Assembly: GCA_021298015.1 (NCBI GenBank)
Contig: JAJTGY010000046.1
Coordinates: forward strand, 1 to 37,814
Length of the DNA stretch: 37,814 bases
Direction of reading: 5' to 3'
From: Flammeovirgaceae bacterium
GTDB lineage: Bacteria; Bacteroidota; Bacteroidia; Cytophagales; Cyclobacteriaceae
In this document: positions 8,116-14,469 of the stretch, piece by piece
Layout of the letters: each line of letters begins with the position of its first letter
How positions within the stretch are numbered: the stretch's first letter is position 1
The notes under the pieces: model-generated
What the model saw: only the letters and a program-made list of their open reading frames with translations
What the model was told of the DNA's origin: nothing
Database searches by the model: none
Made by a program: the position numbers and the translations under genes

Positions 8116-8130
8116 GCCGGCTGGCCCTTC

Positions 8131-8451
8131 TTACTTAATCTCAGTCGGTCCTGATTTCAAGTCAGTCGTCAAAACATCCTTTACTTTTTGAACCAGTTCT
8201 TTCAATGTCGCGTAACTGTTGTCCGGAGCATTTAACACAATGACTGCAATCGTGTATTTGGTAAAATTTTGTTGATACTGTAAGTTTTTGTCAAACGTTA
8301 CTAAGGCGTCAAACTTATTCTCGGTCAACAGTCCTAATAATTTGCCGTTTGAAATTCCAGTCCAGCCTTTGTCTGCGGCTGTGTAAATTTCATATTCTTT
8401 AAAGTCTTGCTTTAATCTTTTAGGAAGATTCTCATCAAGCAGCAGTCTCAT
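8131..8451 (-). CDS. DUF5615 PIN-like toxin
   Basis: The 106-residue protein matches the DUF5615 PIN-like family: the opening MRLLLDENLPKRL with acidic D6 and E7, a central helix with the LLTENKFDALVTFDKNL segment (D54 a likely metal ligand), and a C-terminal helix. Family members are the predicted RNase half of type II toxin-antitoxin pairs with DUF433 proteins. The start overlaps the end of the DUF433 gene by 17 nt, typical of coupled TA expression. The pair is alone in its cassette, as TA modules often are in chromosomal integrons, where they are thought to stabilise the array. Confidence 0.85.
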   Translation of the reverse strand: MRLLLDENLPKRLKQDFKEYEIYTAADKGWTGISNGKLLGLLTENKFDALVTFDKNLQYQQNFTKYTIAVIVLNAPDNSYATLKELVQKVKDVLTTDLKSGPTEIK

Positions 8452-8677
8452 AGATTTGCTCGATGTTTTTTGAGGTCAGAATTTTGCTAGCAATTTCGAT
8501 AACTGCAATTGCTTGTTCCTTTTTTACTGTCGGAAAGTCGTCCAGAAATTCGTCAAGTGGTATCCCTTTCTCCAAATGGTCAAAAAGAGTCTGAATAGGA
8601 ACTCTTGTACCCTTAAAAACGGGATTTCCAGACAGTATTTCTTTGTCAATATTTATGTAGTCCTTAACTCGATACAT
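8435..8677 (-). CDS. DUF433 antitoxin
   Basis: The 80-residue protein carries the DUF433 signature GNPVFKGTRVPIQTLFDHLE followed by the G.PLDEFLDDFPTVKKEQA helix-turn-helix part. It is the expected partner and probable DNA-binding repressor of the DUF5615 toxin gene it overlaps. The frame stays open upstream to 8785, but that extension runs into palindrome R7, and MYRVKDYINIDKEIL at 8677 is the family-typical start; the ATG there is chosen. Confidence 0.87.
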   Translation of the reverse strand: MYRVKDYINIDKEILSGNPVFKGTRVPIQTLFDHLEKGIPLDEFLDDFPTVKKEQAIAVIEIASKILTSKNIEQIYETAA

Positions 8678-8734
8678 AGTCCAAATGTACAACTTTTTAA
8701 CGATAAACTTCTCTGTCCTGAAGGGCTTGCCGGC

Positions 8735-8857
8735 AATGTTTGTGTTTCTGCAGTGGTGCCTTATCGAAGCCGCGTCCTGTCCCACGAAACGAAAACGTTG
8801 AACGAAGATAAAATTTTATATCAACTCGTCACGGCACCATTGCAGAAACATACTGTT
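8735..8857. repeat. attC-like palindrome R7 (complete, variant first triplet)
   Basis: Arms and loop match the family, but the opening triplet is AAT rather than AAC. The closing GTT is intact. Length is 123 bp. The right flank (8855-8870, GTTGTAGGGCGTTTGC) complements 9302-9317. Confidence 0.85.
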
Positions 8858-8878
8858 GTAGGGCGTTTGCGTCCACCG

Positions 8879-9289
8879 TCATAGAAAAATTCTCGTCTCC
8901 TTTTTAAGTTCGTCCAGTATCAATTTCGAGTCTTGTCCGTCTCGATTAAATATTAAATTTATGACTGTCCCCGTTGACTTGCTGTATCGTCTTTCTAGTG
9001 CTGTCGAGTTGCGTATTAATAGTCCTTCTTTGCTTATATTTTCCTGAATTTCTTTTATAAGTTCAATCGCCTTCTTGTCGTCAATTGTTTGTCAGTCCTG
9101 AATATGTTCAACCAACAACTTTTCTATAAAGGTGTCAAGACTTTCAGAAGCCCAGTATTCGGATAAATATCCTATGTCAATTGTCTCGCCCGTCAAATCT
9201 TTTAATAATTCAACTGCAACATGCCCGTCAATCTTTCGACTTTCGAAGTCCTCGATTATTTGTCGCAGTTTGATTTCCTTGTCTGTCAT
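8879..9289 (-). pseudogene. Hypothetical gene interrupted by one in-frame TGA
   Basis: From the ATG at 9289 the frame encodes 65 residues ending LLVEHIQD, then TGA (9092-9094). The same frame then continues for 70 further codons (QTIDDKKAIELIKEIQENIS... to ...LDELKKETRIFL) before a stop at 8879. The downstream part has no good start codon and looks like ordinary helical protein, so the two parts probably form one 136-codon gene broken by a point mutation or sequencing error. The whole frame fits inside one cassette (8857-9315), ending 22 bp from R7. The family is not recognised. The shorter 65-residue protein could also be the real product. Confidence 0.6.
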
Positions 9290-9314
9290 TGTCGTCTTGA
9301 AGCAAATGCCCTAC

Positions 9315-9370
9315 AACGTTTGTGTTTATGCAGGCTGCGGTTTTCGTAGCCACGACAAGTCCCCGTGGGC
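9315..9370. repeat. attC-like palindrome R8 (left half only)
   Basis: AACGTTTGTGTTTATGCAGG and a diverged left loop (TTTTCGTAGCC...GGGCAAACG) are visible, then similarity stops. No right arm or closing GTT is found. The left flank completes the end arm of the interrupted-gene cassette. Confidence 0.65.
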
Positions 9371-9731
9371 AAACGAAATTACAAAAACTAAACTACAAAC
9401 CAACCCCAGTCAGTCCGGTCACATTAATTCGTCATCGTCATATGTGCCAAAAAAGTCCAACGTGCCGGAGGTCACTTCTCTGTCCTGTTTACTGACTGCG
9501 TTTCTTGCCGCGCCAAGTCCAAATGGTTGTTCACTGTCACCCGAAGCCGAAAGAGTCCGATCACCGAAAAAAAATCAACACAAAGTCTGCGACCTGTCCG
9601 CGGTGCCGCAAAGTTGTCGACCTGCTGCGAACTTTCCACGGAGACGACCTTTCAAAAAAGTCAACCGTCACCTAGGTCAATTTTTCACCACGATTTGTCA
9701 ACGGTAACCTGTCCCGCAGCGCCTGGCCTGC
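9371..9731. other. Gene-free cassette remnant
   Basis: No credible minus-strand gene is seen; open frames on the plus strand run through repeats and lack family features. Like the unit at 5063-5393 it sits beside a half-palindrome, so it has probably lost its 3' end. The plus strand is again rich in GTC. Confidence 0.5.
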
Positions 9732-9853
9732 AACGTTTGTGTTTCTGCAGTGGTGCCTTTTCGAAGCCGCGTCCTGTCCCACGAAACCAAACGTTGAACG
9801 AAGATAAAACTTTATATTAACTCATCACGGCACCATTGCAGAAACATGCTGTT
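9732..9853. repeat. attC-like palindrome R9 (complete)
   Basis: AAC...GTT element of 122 bp with the common arms and a well-preserved loop containing AAACGTTGAACGAAGATAAA. The right flank (9851-9865, GTTGGCGGCTGGCCA) complements 10415-10429 at 13 of 15 bases. Confidence 0.9.
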
Positions 9854-9869
9854 GGCGGCTGGCCATTTA

Positions 9870-10397
9870 TTAAAACTTTCTTATAGCTCTTACATTGTAC
9901 GCATTATACTTGTCATAAGCGGTTTGCTCAAAATAGTCCGCGAAAGTTTGTCTCCAGGCAGAGTTATAAATCTCACGCTCAGTCGAGCTCCAGTAAGGAG
10001 CAGTTATGTCGGTCGCAAAACCACCTACAAGCTCTTTTCTTAAATATAATTGATTGAGTTCGTCTTTGCTTGGTAAGAACCAGTCATCATAACCATTTAA
10101 TACCAAGTTGAAACAAAGTCGCGCAGCTATGTTATCATCAGAACAACCGTTTACGATGTCAATTGTATTTTGTAATCCCGTACCAATTGCCTCTCCGTCT
10201 GCTCCTGTGATTGCAGTTGTTTGGCAACCCCATTCAGCTTGTCCTTGGTCAAATTTTGCAGCTATAAGTCCGTGTTCACCTGATTTATCCACATAAAATA
10301 TTATTCCACCTCCGTATTCTTGTCCAACTTTAAATTTCGGTTCTTCGTCACATGCGATTAGCAATAATCCCAATATGTAATAGTTCAAGGTTCTCAT
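9870..10397 (-). CDS. DUF1566-like lipoprotein
   Basis: The protein has a lipoprotein signal: MRTLNYYILGLLLIACDEE, with lipobox LIAC and Cys at about 16. The body has GGGIIFYVDKSGEHGLIAA, NGYDDWFLPSKDELNQLY and APYWSSTEREIYNSAW, hallmarks of the DUF1566/Lcl C-terminal domain family of secreted or surface proteins. The frame is open to 10484, but that part lies in palindrome R10; the ATG at 10397 starts the signal peptide and lies inside the cassette. Its role is unknown; family members are often adhesin-like or surface proteins. It is the only gene of its cassette, stopping 16 bp from R9. Confidence 0.85.
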   Translation of the reverse strand: MRTLNYYILGLLLIACDEEPKFKVGQEYGGGIIFYVDKSGEHGLIAAKFDQGQAEWGCQTTAITGADGEAIGTGLQNTIDIVNGCSDDNIAARLCFNLVLNGYDDWFLPSKDELNQLYLRKELVGGFATDITAPYWSSTEREIYNSAWRQTFADYFEQTAYDKYNAYNVRAIRKF

Positions 10398-10426
10398 AAA
10401 ACAAATTTTTTTTGTGGCTTGCCGCC

Positions 10427-10547
10427 AACGTTTGTGTTTCTTCAGTGGTGCGCTTCCGAAGCCGCGCCCTGTCCCCGATACCAAACGTTGAACGAAGATA
10501 TAAACTTTGGGCTACACGTCACCGCACCATTGAAGAAACATTTTGTT
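10427..10547. repeat. attC-like palindrome R10 (complete)
   Basis: AAC...GTT element with arms GTTTCTTCAGTGGTGC and GCACCATTGAAGAAAC; relative to R9 the change CTGCA to CTTCA is matched by TGCAG to TGAAG on the other side. The right flank (10545-10562) complements 10855-10871. Confidence 0.88.
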
Positions 10548-10868
10548 GTGCACTCGGGCGCGTCAACCGTCAATTAGTTTACGACTTGTCGCAAGTCGTC
10601 CGTTATTTTTCATTGACGAGTCCGAGTCCACTGTTAGAAAAAAGTAGGGTCGTGTTCAGTTTTGCCTTTTCAAGTCGTCCGCTGCGAGGTGTCGCGGTGC
10701 GAAAAAGTGATAAAGTGACCACGTTCTCTCCGCGGGAAAGATTTGTCGTCCAGATGTTTTTTTTGATTTTGCTTCACCGTATGCCTGTCGGCATACAAGT
10801 CTGCGAAGTCAAACGTTGTGTTGTCTGCCGCGTCCCGTCTACGGAGACGCGTCTCGCGCCTGGTGCAC
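10548..10868. other. Gene-free cassette
   Basis: Both end arms are intact (GTTGTGCAC...GGGCGCG and its complement), yet no convincing coding region is present on the minus strand. A 131-codon frame (10670-11065) crosses the cassette border and looks spurious. GTC is again frequent on the plus strand. It may hold a short RNA or a decayed gene. Confidence 0.5.
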
Positions 10869-10890
10869 AACGTTTGTGTTTGTGCAATTA
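10869..10890. repeat. attC-like palindrome R11 (short left stub, array border)
   Basis: Only AACGTTTGTGTTTGTGCAAT of the family remains, after which the sequence becomes unrelated. This marks the right border of the array. The flank before it completes the arm of the last cassette. Confidence 0.7.
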
Positions 10891-11107
10891 AAGGTATTTT
10901 ATGTATGGCGGTTTTGCAAGTAAAACCTACGGAAATGGCCAAAAAGGTCAAAAATCGCGGATATATCTTTTGTGCAGTTTGGGTTTGTTGGTAGGCCTGC
11001 CGTTGGGTGGTAAAGCGCCCAACAAGACATGCGGCCGTCCCTTCGCTTTTTTTTGCGGTGGGCAAGCCGTACTAGCCGCCCAACATCAGCATCGGAGGTA
11101 AAAAATT

Positions 11108-11653
11108 CTAAACCGGCTTAAACTGCTCAAAGGCTTCGTGGCAGGTGTGGCAATAATAAATGGCGCGGCACAGCGTGGGGCCAAACGGGTTTTTTAACTC
11201 GGTGTTCGTGCCGTTGCAGCGCGGGCAGGTGGCGCTTTCCAGTATTTCCAAATCGTGAAACACCTGCGCAGATGCCGGAGGCGGAGCTAATCCGAATTTT
11301 TTTAATGCGGCCTTTCCCTTCTCCGTCATCTTGTCGCTGCTCCAGGGCTCGCGAAACGAAACGGTGACTTCGGGCGTGAAGCCGTGCCGGGTTATCACCT
11401 GCTCCACTTCCTGCTTCATAATTTCCAATGCCGGGCAACCGACAAACGTGGGCGTCATCTCCACACGGGCCACGCTGCCGTCTACCTCGGCTTGGGTAAT
11501 CACCCCCATATCCACCAGCGACAGCACGGGTATCTCGGGGTCTTTCACCTCTTCGAGCCAGGAAAGTAATTCAGCATTCAATGGTCCAATACTTTTTCCA
11601 CTATCCAACATCCAGTATCTAGTATCTAGTATCCAGTATCCAGCATCCAGCAT
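11108..11653 (-). CDS. paaD: Phenylacetyl-CoA epoxidase subunit PaaD
   Basis: The core from about residue 24 matches PaaD: a DUF59/MIP18-like domain (WLEEVKDPEIPVLSLVDMGV, then TPTFVGCPALEIM) and a C-terminal Cys cluster, CPRCNGTNTELKNPFGPTLC then CHTCHE, likely to bind metal. PaaD is thought to mature or assemble the PaaABCE epoxidase of aerobic phenylacetate breakdown. The first 20 or so residues (YWILDTRYWMLD...) are encoded by a 7-bp tandem repeat and are not part of the family, so the true start may be ATG 11653 or the later ATG at 11611. The gene follows paaC by about 20 bp and is the last paa gene here; no paaE follows. Confidence 0.92.
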   Translation of the reverse strand: MLDAGYWILDTRYWMLDSGKSIGPLNAELLSWLEEVKDPEIPVLSLVDMGVITQAEVDGSVARVEMTPTFVGCPALEIMKQEVEQVITRHGFTPEVTVSFREPWSSDKMTEKGKAALKKFGLAPPPASAQVFHDLEILESATCPRCNGTNTELKNPFGPTLCRAIYYCHTCHEAFEQFKPV

Positions 11654-11665
11654 CTAGTATCCAGC
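11603..11665. repeat. Tandem 7-bp repeat at the paaC-paaD junction
   Basis: Nine consecutive units fit ATCYAGY (plus strand; the first and some others vary slightly). The array covers the short intergenic space and the 5' end of paaD. Because the unit length is not a multiple of three, gain or loss of one unit shifts the frame relative to an upstream start. Confidence 0.9.
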
Positions 11666-11674
11666 ATCTGCCCC

Positions 11675-12430
11675 TCACCACTCCGCACCCGGGTCGATGC
11701 GGAACACTTCACTCATTTCATCCAGCAGCGGTTGCAAATGTTCGGTGTGCTCACCTACGCGTCCGCCCAAATGCGGGGTTTGAATTTTCCAATCGGGTGA
11801 AGTCAACTGGGTTTGGGCCAGCGTCTTCTCAATCGCTTGCTGCCAGCGCGCCTCCAGCGCTTTCTCGCCTTCATAAATCTGATCTGCGATTAGCTGATCT
11901 TCATAGGGTGAGCGCTCAAACATGCCCAAGGCATAAGGCGCCAGTTCGTTCAGTGACTGCTGCAACCGCCCGATACTTTCTTCGGTGGCGCTGCCCAGCT
12001 GTTTGATCCACGTGTTGGCATGCAGCGTGTGGTAGCGCAGCTCGCCCCGCACTTTGGCGGCCAGTTGGGCCAGGGGTGTGTAGGAGCTCTGCATCAGCAT
12101 TTGCCAACGCAGGGCATCGGCCGTATCGAACAGAAAGTGCCGCACCAGGCTGAAGTCATACTCGCGATTGGGCAACTCCACCAGTGTGCAATTGTGAAAC
12201 TGGTTCGCATTACGCGTAAAGGCCACGGTATCCGGTTCCTGCTCGCCCAATTGGTGCAGCAACTGGTAAAGTGCCTGGCTTTGCCCGATCTTGTCCTGGG
12301 CCATGGAGGAGAAGGCGATGTCTTCTTCCAATAGCGGGCCAAAGCCGGTCCACTCGGAATTGCGGTGCCCGAACACCAGCAGGTCATCGGCCATTTTATA
12401 CAGGATTTCTTTCAGTGCCAGGTTGCTCAT
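11675..12430 (-). CDS. paaC: Phenylacetyl-CoA epoxidase subunit PaaC
   Basis: The 251-residue protein matches PaaC over its full length: KMADDLLVFGHRNSEWTGFGPLLEEDIAFSSMAQDKIGQS near the start and RYHTLHANTWIKQLG in the middle. It is the ferritin-fold structural partner of the catalytic PaaA subunit in the multicomponent oxygenase that forms the ring-1,2-epoxide of phenylacetyl-CoA in the cytoplasm. Length agrees with the family. Its ATG overlaps the stop of the preceding membrane-protein gene by 4 nt, so translation is coupled. Confidence 0.95.
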   Translation of the reverse strand: MSNLALKEILYKMADDLLVFGHRNSEWTGFGPLLEEDIAFSSMAQDKIGQSQALYQLLHQLGEQEPDTVAFTRNANQFHNCTLVELPNREYDFSLVRHFLFDTADALRWQMLMQSSYTPLAQLAAKVRGELRYHTLHANTWIKQLGSATEESIGRLQQSLNELAPYALGMFERSPYEDQLIADQIYEGEKALEARWQQAIEKTLAQTQLTSPDWKIQTPHLGGRVGEHTEHLQPLLDEMSEVFRIDPGAEW

Positions 12431-12756
12431 GAGCCGGTTTGTTTAAATCGTAAGCGATAGTGCAGCACGTAGTAAATCAACAGCGGCACCGGAATATAGT
12501 TCAGCGTTTTAATGCCGGTAGCCAGGTGCAACGCGCACAACACCAGAATCAACGCGGTGAGTACAATCTTCAAAACCTTAAACGAAGGGTCGTGCACGTT
12601 TATGGCTTCCCATAATTTGGCGATGCCCACCAGCGCAAAGCCTCCGTAAATCCAATAGCGCTGCGGGTCGTGGCCCCGGTACATTTGAATAATGCCGGTT
12701 ACCATGGCTGCCACAGCCAGTAGTTCCAGCGCCCGTTGCTGTCCCTTCCAGTTCAC
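12427..12756 (-). CDS. Small membrane protein inserted in the paa operon
   Basis: The 109-residue protein has about four hydrophobic segments (roughly residues 9-25, 33-50, 60-80 and 86-98) and a basic C-terminus (HYRLRFKQTGS). I do not recognise a family. It starts with GTG overlapping the paaB stop (GTGA) and ends overlapping the paaC start (ATGA), so it is firmly embedded between two epoxidase subunits. Typical paaABCDE operons do not have this gene. A role in anchoring the complex, or in substrate or oxygen handling, is possible but not shown. Confidence 0.75.
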   Translation of the reverse strand: MNWKGQQRALELLAVAAMVTGIIQMYRGHDPQRYWIYGGFALVGIAKLWEAINVHDPSFKVLKIVLTALILVLCALHLATGIKTLNYIPVPLLIYYVLHYRLRFKQTGS

Positions 12757-13370
12757 GTGGTTTTACTTCGCTCCAAAAATTCTTTCAGCTTATCGCCCCC
12801 CTTATAATCCGAGGCATCGCGGAATTTCTTTTCCGGCAGGGTGAGCCACAAATCTTTTTCTTCCTCGGTGGTGAAGCGGATGTCGGCCGTGCGAATGGCC
12901 CACACGTTGTACACCACCTTGCCCTGATGCAGGTTGAGCTGTTTGGCTTTCCACATGGCTTCCTGTGGAAGTACCGCCTGCACCTGGCCCACGTGCACAT
13001 GCTGTTTGCCCCGTTTGGGCAGCACAAAAATGTCGTAAGCCTCAGCAGTGCCGGGCTGGTTGATCACTTCCGCCAGTTGATCCATGGCGCTGGTATTGCC
13101 TTCGGTGGTGGGGGAGACGTACACGTGGCGGGTGTCAGCCACAAACAGGGACGTGCACAGAAATCTGCGGGTGAACGCTTCTTTCGCCAGTACAAAAGCA
13201 AGATCGCGGTTGGCGGCATGCACAATGCCCTCATGCTGAAAGGCCTTACCGTCTTTCGGTTGCACAAACACCTCGAACGTGCCGAGCTGATCGAGTGCAG
13301 CTTTCGGCAGAATTTGCCCCGGCTGGCCTATGGCCGGAAGTCGGTTAACGCGGGGATCGAGGGAATTCAA
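12753..13370 (-). CDS. paaB: PaaB-like subunit with two tandem PaaB domains
   Basis: Usual PaaB proteins are about 95 residues; this one is 205. Residues about 29-95 are a first PaaB-type domain (TFEVFVQPKDGKAFQHEGIV, then AFTRRFLCTSLFVADTRHV). Residues about 109-190 repeat the pattern (AYDIFVLPKRGKQHVHVGQV, then KVVYNVWAIRTADIRF). PaaB bridges PaaAC pairs in the epoxidase complex, so a fused double domain could replace a PaaB dimer. No ATG precedes the first domain; the TTG at 13370 is the likely start, with a stop shortly upstream. It lies 49 bp after paaA and overlaps the next gene by 4 nt. Confidence 0.9.
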   Translation of the reverse strand: MNSLDPRVNRLPAIGQPGQILPKAALDQLGTFEVFVQPKDGKAFQHEGIVHAANRDLAFVLAKEAFTRRFLCTSLFVADTRHVYVSPTTEGNTSAMDQLAEVINQPGTAEAYDIFVLPKRGKQHVHVGQVQAVLPQEAMWKAKQLNLHQGKVVYNVWAIRTADIRFTTEEEKDLWLTLPEKKFRDASDYKGGDKLKEFLERSKTT

Positions 13371-13419
13371 TTTTAGATTTTTGATTTACTATTTCAGAAT
13401 CTCGTCACCCCACTGACGA

Positions 13420-14406
13420 CTACGCCAAAGGAGTTACGTAAGCCGTTTTGGGCGACTTGAGGGCTTCGCGCACCCACTTGCCGCGTTCTTCCGCAATGCG
13501 TCTCACTTCGAGGCGTTCCTTATTGCAGGGGCCATCGCCATTGATTACGCGTTTAAATTCTTCCCAATCGGGCTCGGTGTATGCCCACTTGCCGGTTTCG
13601 GTATTTTTCTTCAGGTTGGAATCCGGAATGGTGAAGCCCAATTCCCAGATCTTGGGCACATACATATCCAGGAACTGGTTACGCATATCATCGTTGGTAG
13701 CCATCTTCACTTTCCACCTCATCAACACTTCGGTGTGGGCCGAGATTTTGTCGGAGGGCCCGAAGAAGTGCATCATGGGCGCCCACCAGCGGTTGAGGGC
13801 ATCCTGAAACATCTGGCGTTGTTTGGCGGTGCCGGAGGCCAGGTAAATCACACAATGGTGGCCGTATTTGAGGTGAAACGATTCTTCGGCACAGATGCGA
13901 TCAAGGGCGCGGCAATACGGGCCATAGCTTCCCTTGGCGTTGGCAAGTTGGTTCACAATGGCGCCCGCGTCCACCAGCCAGGAAATGAAACAGCAATCGG
14001 CCCAGGTTAAGGTGGGGTAGTTGAAGATGTTGGAGTATTTGGATTTGCCGCTCAGCAAATCTTCGATCATTTTCTCGCGACTCTTGCCGAGGGTTTCAGC
14101 CGCACTGTACAATAACTGGGCGTGGCCTACTTCGTCCTGCACCTTCGCCATCAGCGCCATTTTGCGTCTGAACCCCGGTGCGCGGGTGATCCACGTGCCC
14201 TCCGGTAACGCTCCGATAATTTCGCTGTGCGCATGCTGCTCAATCATGCGAATGAGTTGCTTCCGGTAGAGTTGTGGCATCCAGTCGGTGGGCTCAATTT
14301 TTTCGCCCCGGGCAATGCGCGCCTCAAACTCGGCTAGTTTTGCCGGATCTTCCTGGGCCACACTGTCGGTCTTGATTCCGTCAAACGTATTTCCACCTCC
14401 GTACAT
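13420..14406 (-). CDS. paaA: Phenylacetyl-CoA epoxidase catalytic subunit PaaA
   Basis: The 328-residue protein matches PaaA end to end. The di-iron ligands expected for the family are visible in helices with E62 (HSEIIGA), E92/H95 (QDEVGH) and E174-H178 ([11 protein letters not shown]). The C-terminal signature [15 protein letters not shown] is intact. PaaA inserts one oxygen atom into phenylacetyl-CoA. It is the first structural gene after the TetR regulator, 63 bp away, and a TAnnTTTG promoter with an inverted repeat sits in that gap. Confidence 0.97.
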   Translation of the reverse strand: MYGGGNTFDGIKTDSVAQEDPAKLAEFEARIARGEKIEPTDWMPQLYRKQLIRMIEQHAHSEIIGALPEGTWITRAPGFRRKMALMAKVQDEVGHAQLLYSAAETLGKSREKMIEDLLSGKSKYSNIFNYPTLTWADCCFISWLVDAGAIVNQLANAKGSYGPYCRALDRICAEESFHLKYGHHCVIYLASGTAKQRQMFQDALNRWWAPMMHFFGPSDKISAHTEVLMRWKVKMATNDDMRNQFLDMYVPKIWELGFTIPDSNLKKNTETGKWAYTEPDWEEFKRVINGDGPCNKERLEVRRIAEERGKWVREALKSPKTAYVTPLA

Positions 14407-14425
14407 AACAATAGGTTTTAGACCC

Positions 14426-14444
14426 CAAAACTAACTACTGTTAG
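14426..14444 (-). promoter_or_regulatory. Candidate paaA promoter with overlapping operator
   Basis: On the minus strand TAGTTTTG fits the -7 consensus TAnnTTTG and is about 20 bp before the paaA ATG. It overlaps the inverted repeat CTAAC-N4-GTTAG (14431-14444), flanked by CCCC and GGGG, a plausible site for the adjacent TetR protein. Confidence 0.45.
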
Positions 14445-14469
14445 GGGATTTAAAAAAACAAAACAAGAA

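Larger units (their letters stand above)
1..10890 (-). mobile_element. Integron-like array of gene cassettes separated by palindromic repeats
   Basis: Eleven copies (eight complete, three half) of an AAC...GTT palindrome of about 121 bp punctuate this stretch. All recognisable genes between them lie on the minus strand, so on that strand each unit reads gene first, palindrome last, as in integron cassettes. Each unit's two ends are complementary to each other but unrelated to other units, which is expected if the unit excises as a circle with cleavage at G/TT and the palindrome is completed on closure. Known from integrons: attC sites have covarying arms, AAC/GTT outer triplets, and a 5 to 6 nt unpaired spacer between outer and inner boxes; all are seen here. 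Against a standard integron: the outer boxes do not match RYYYAAC/GTTRRRY and no tyrosine recombinase is present in the window. The array continues past the left edge and ends near 10890, about 220 bp from paaD. Confidence 0.7.

Noticed and set aside
9132-9707. 191-codon plus-strand frame
   Set aside because: It runs against the gene on the minus strand, through a half-palindrome, and shows no protein-like features.
139-10547. CRISPR array
   Set aside because: The repeats are about 121 bp, palindromic, and spaced by 300 to 4800 bp with genes between; no short regular spacers and no cas genes.
139-10890. Insertion sequences or MITEs
   Set aside because: No transposase is present and no target-site duplications flank the repeats; the unit-specific arms fit cassette closure better than transposition.
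10670-11065. 131-codon minus-strand frame
   Set aside because: It crosses the array border and has low-quality, unrecognisable sequence.
10901-11101. 66-codon plus-strand frame between the array and paaD
   Set aside because: Composition looks non-coding and no domain or signal is seen.
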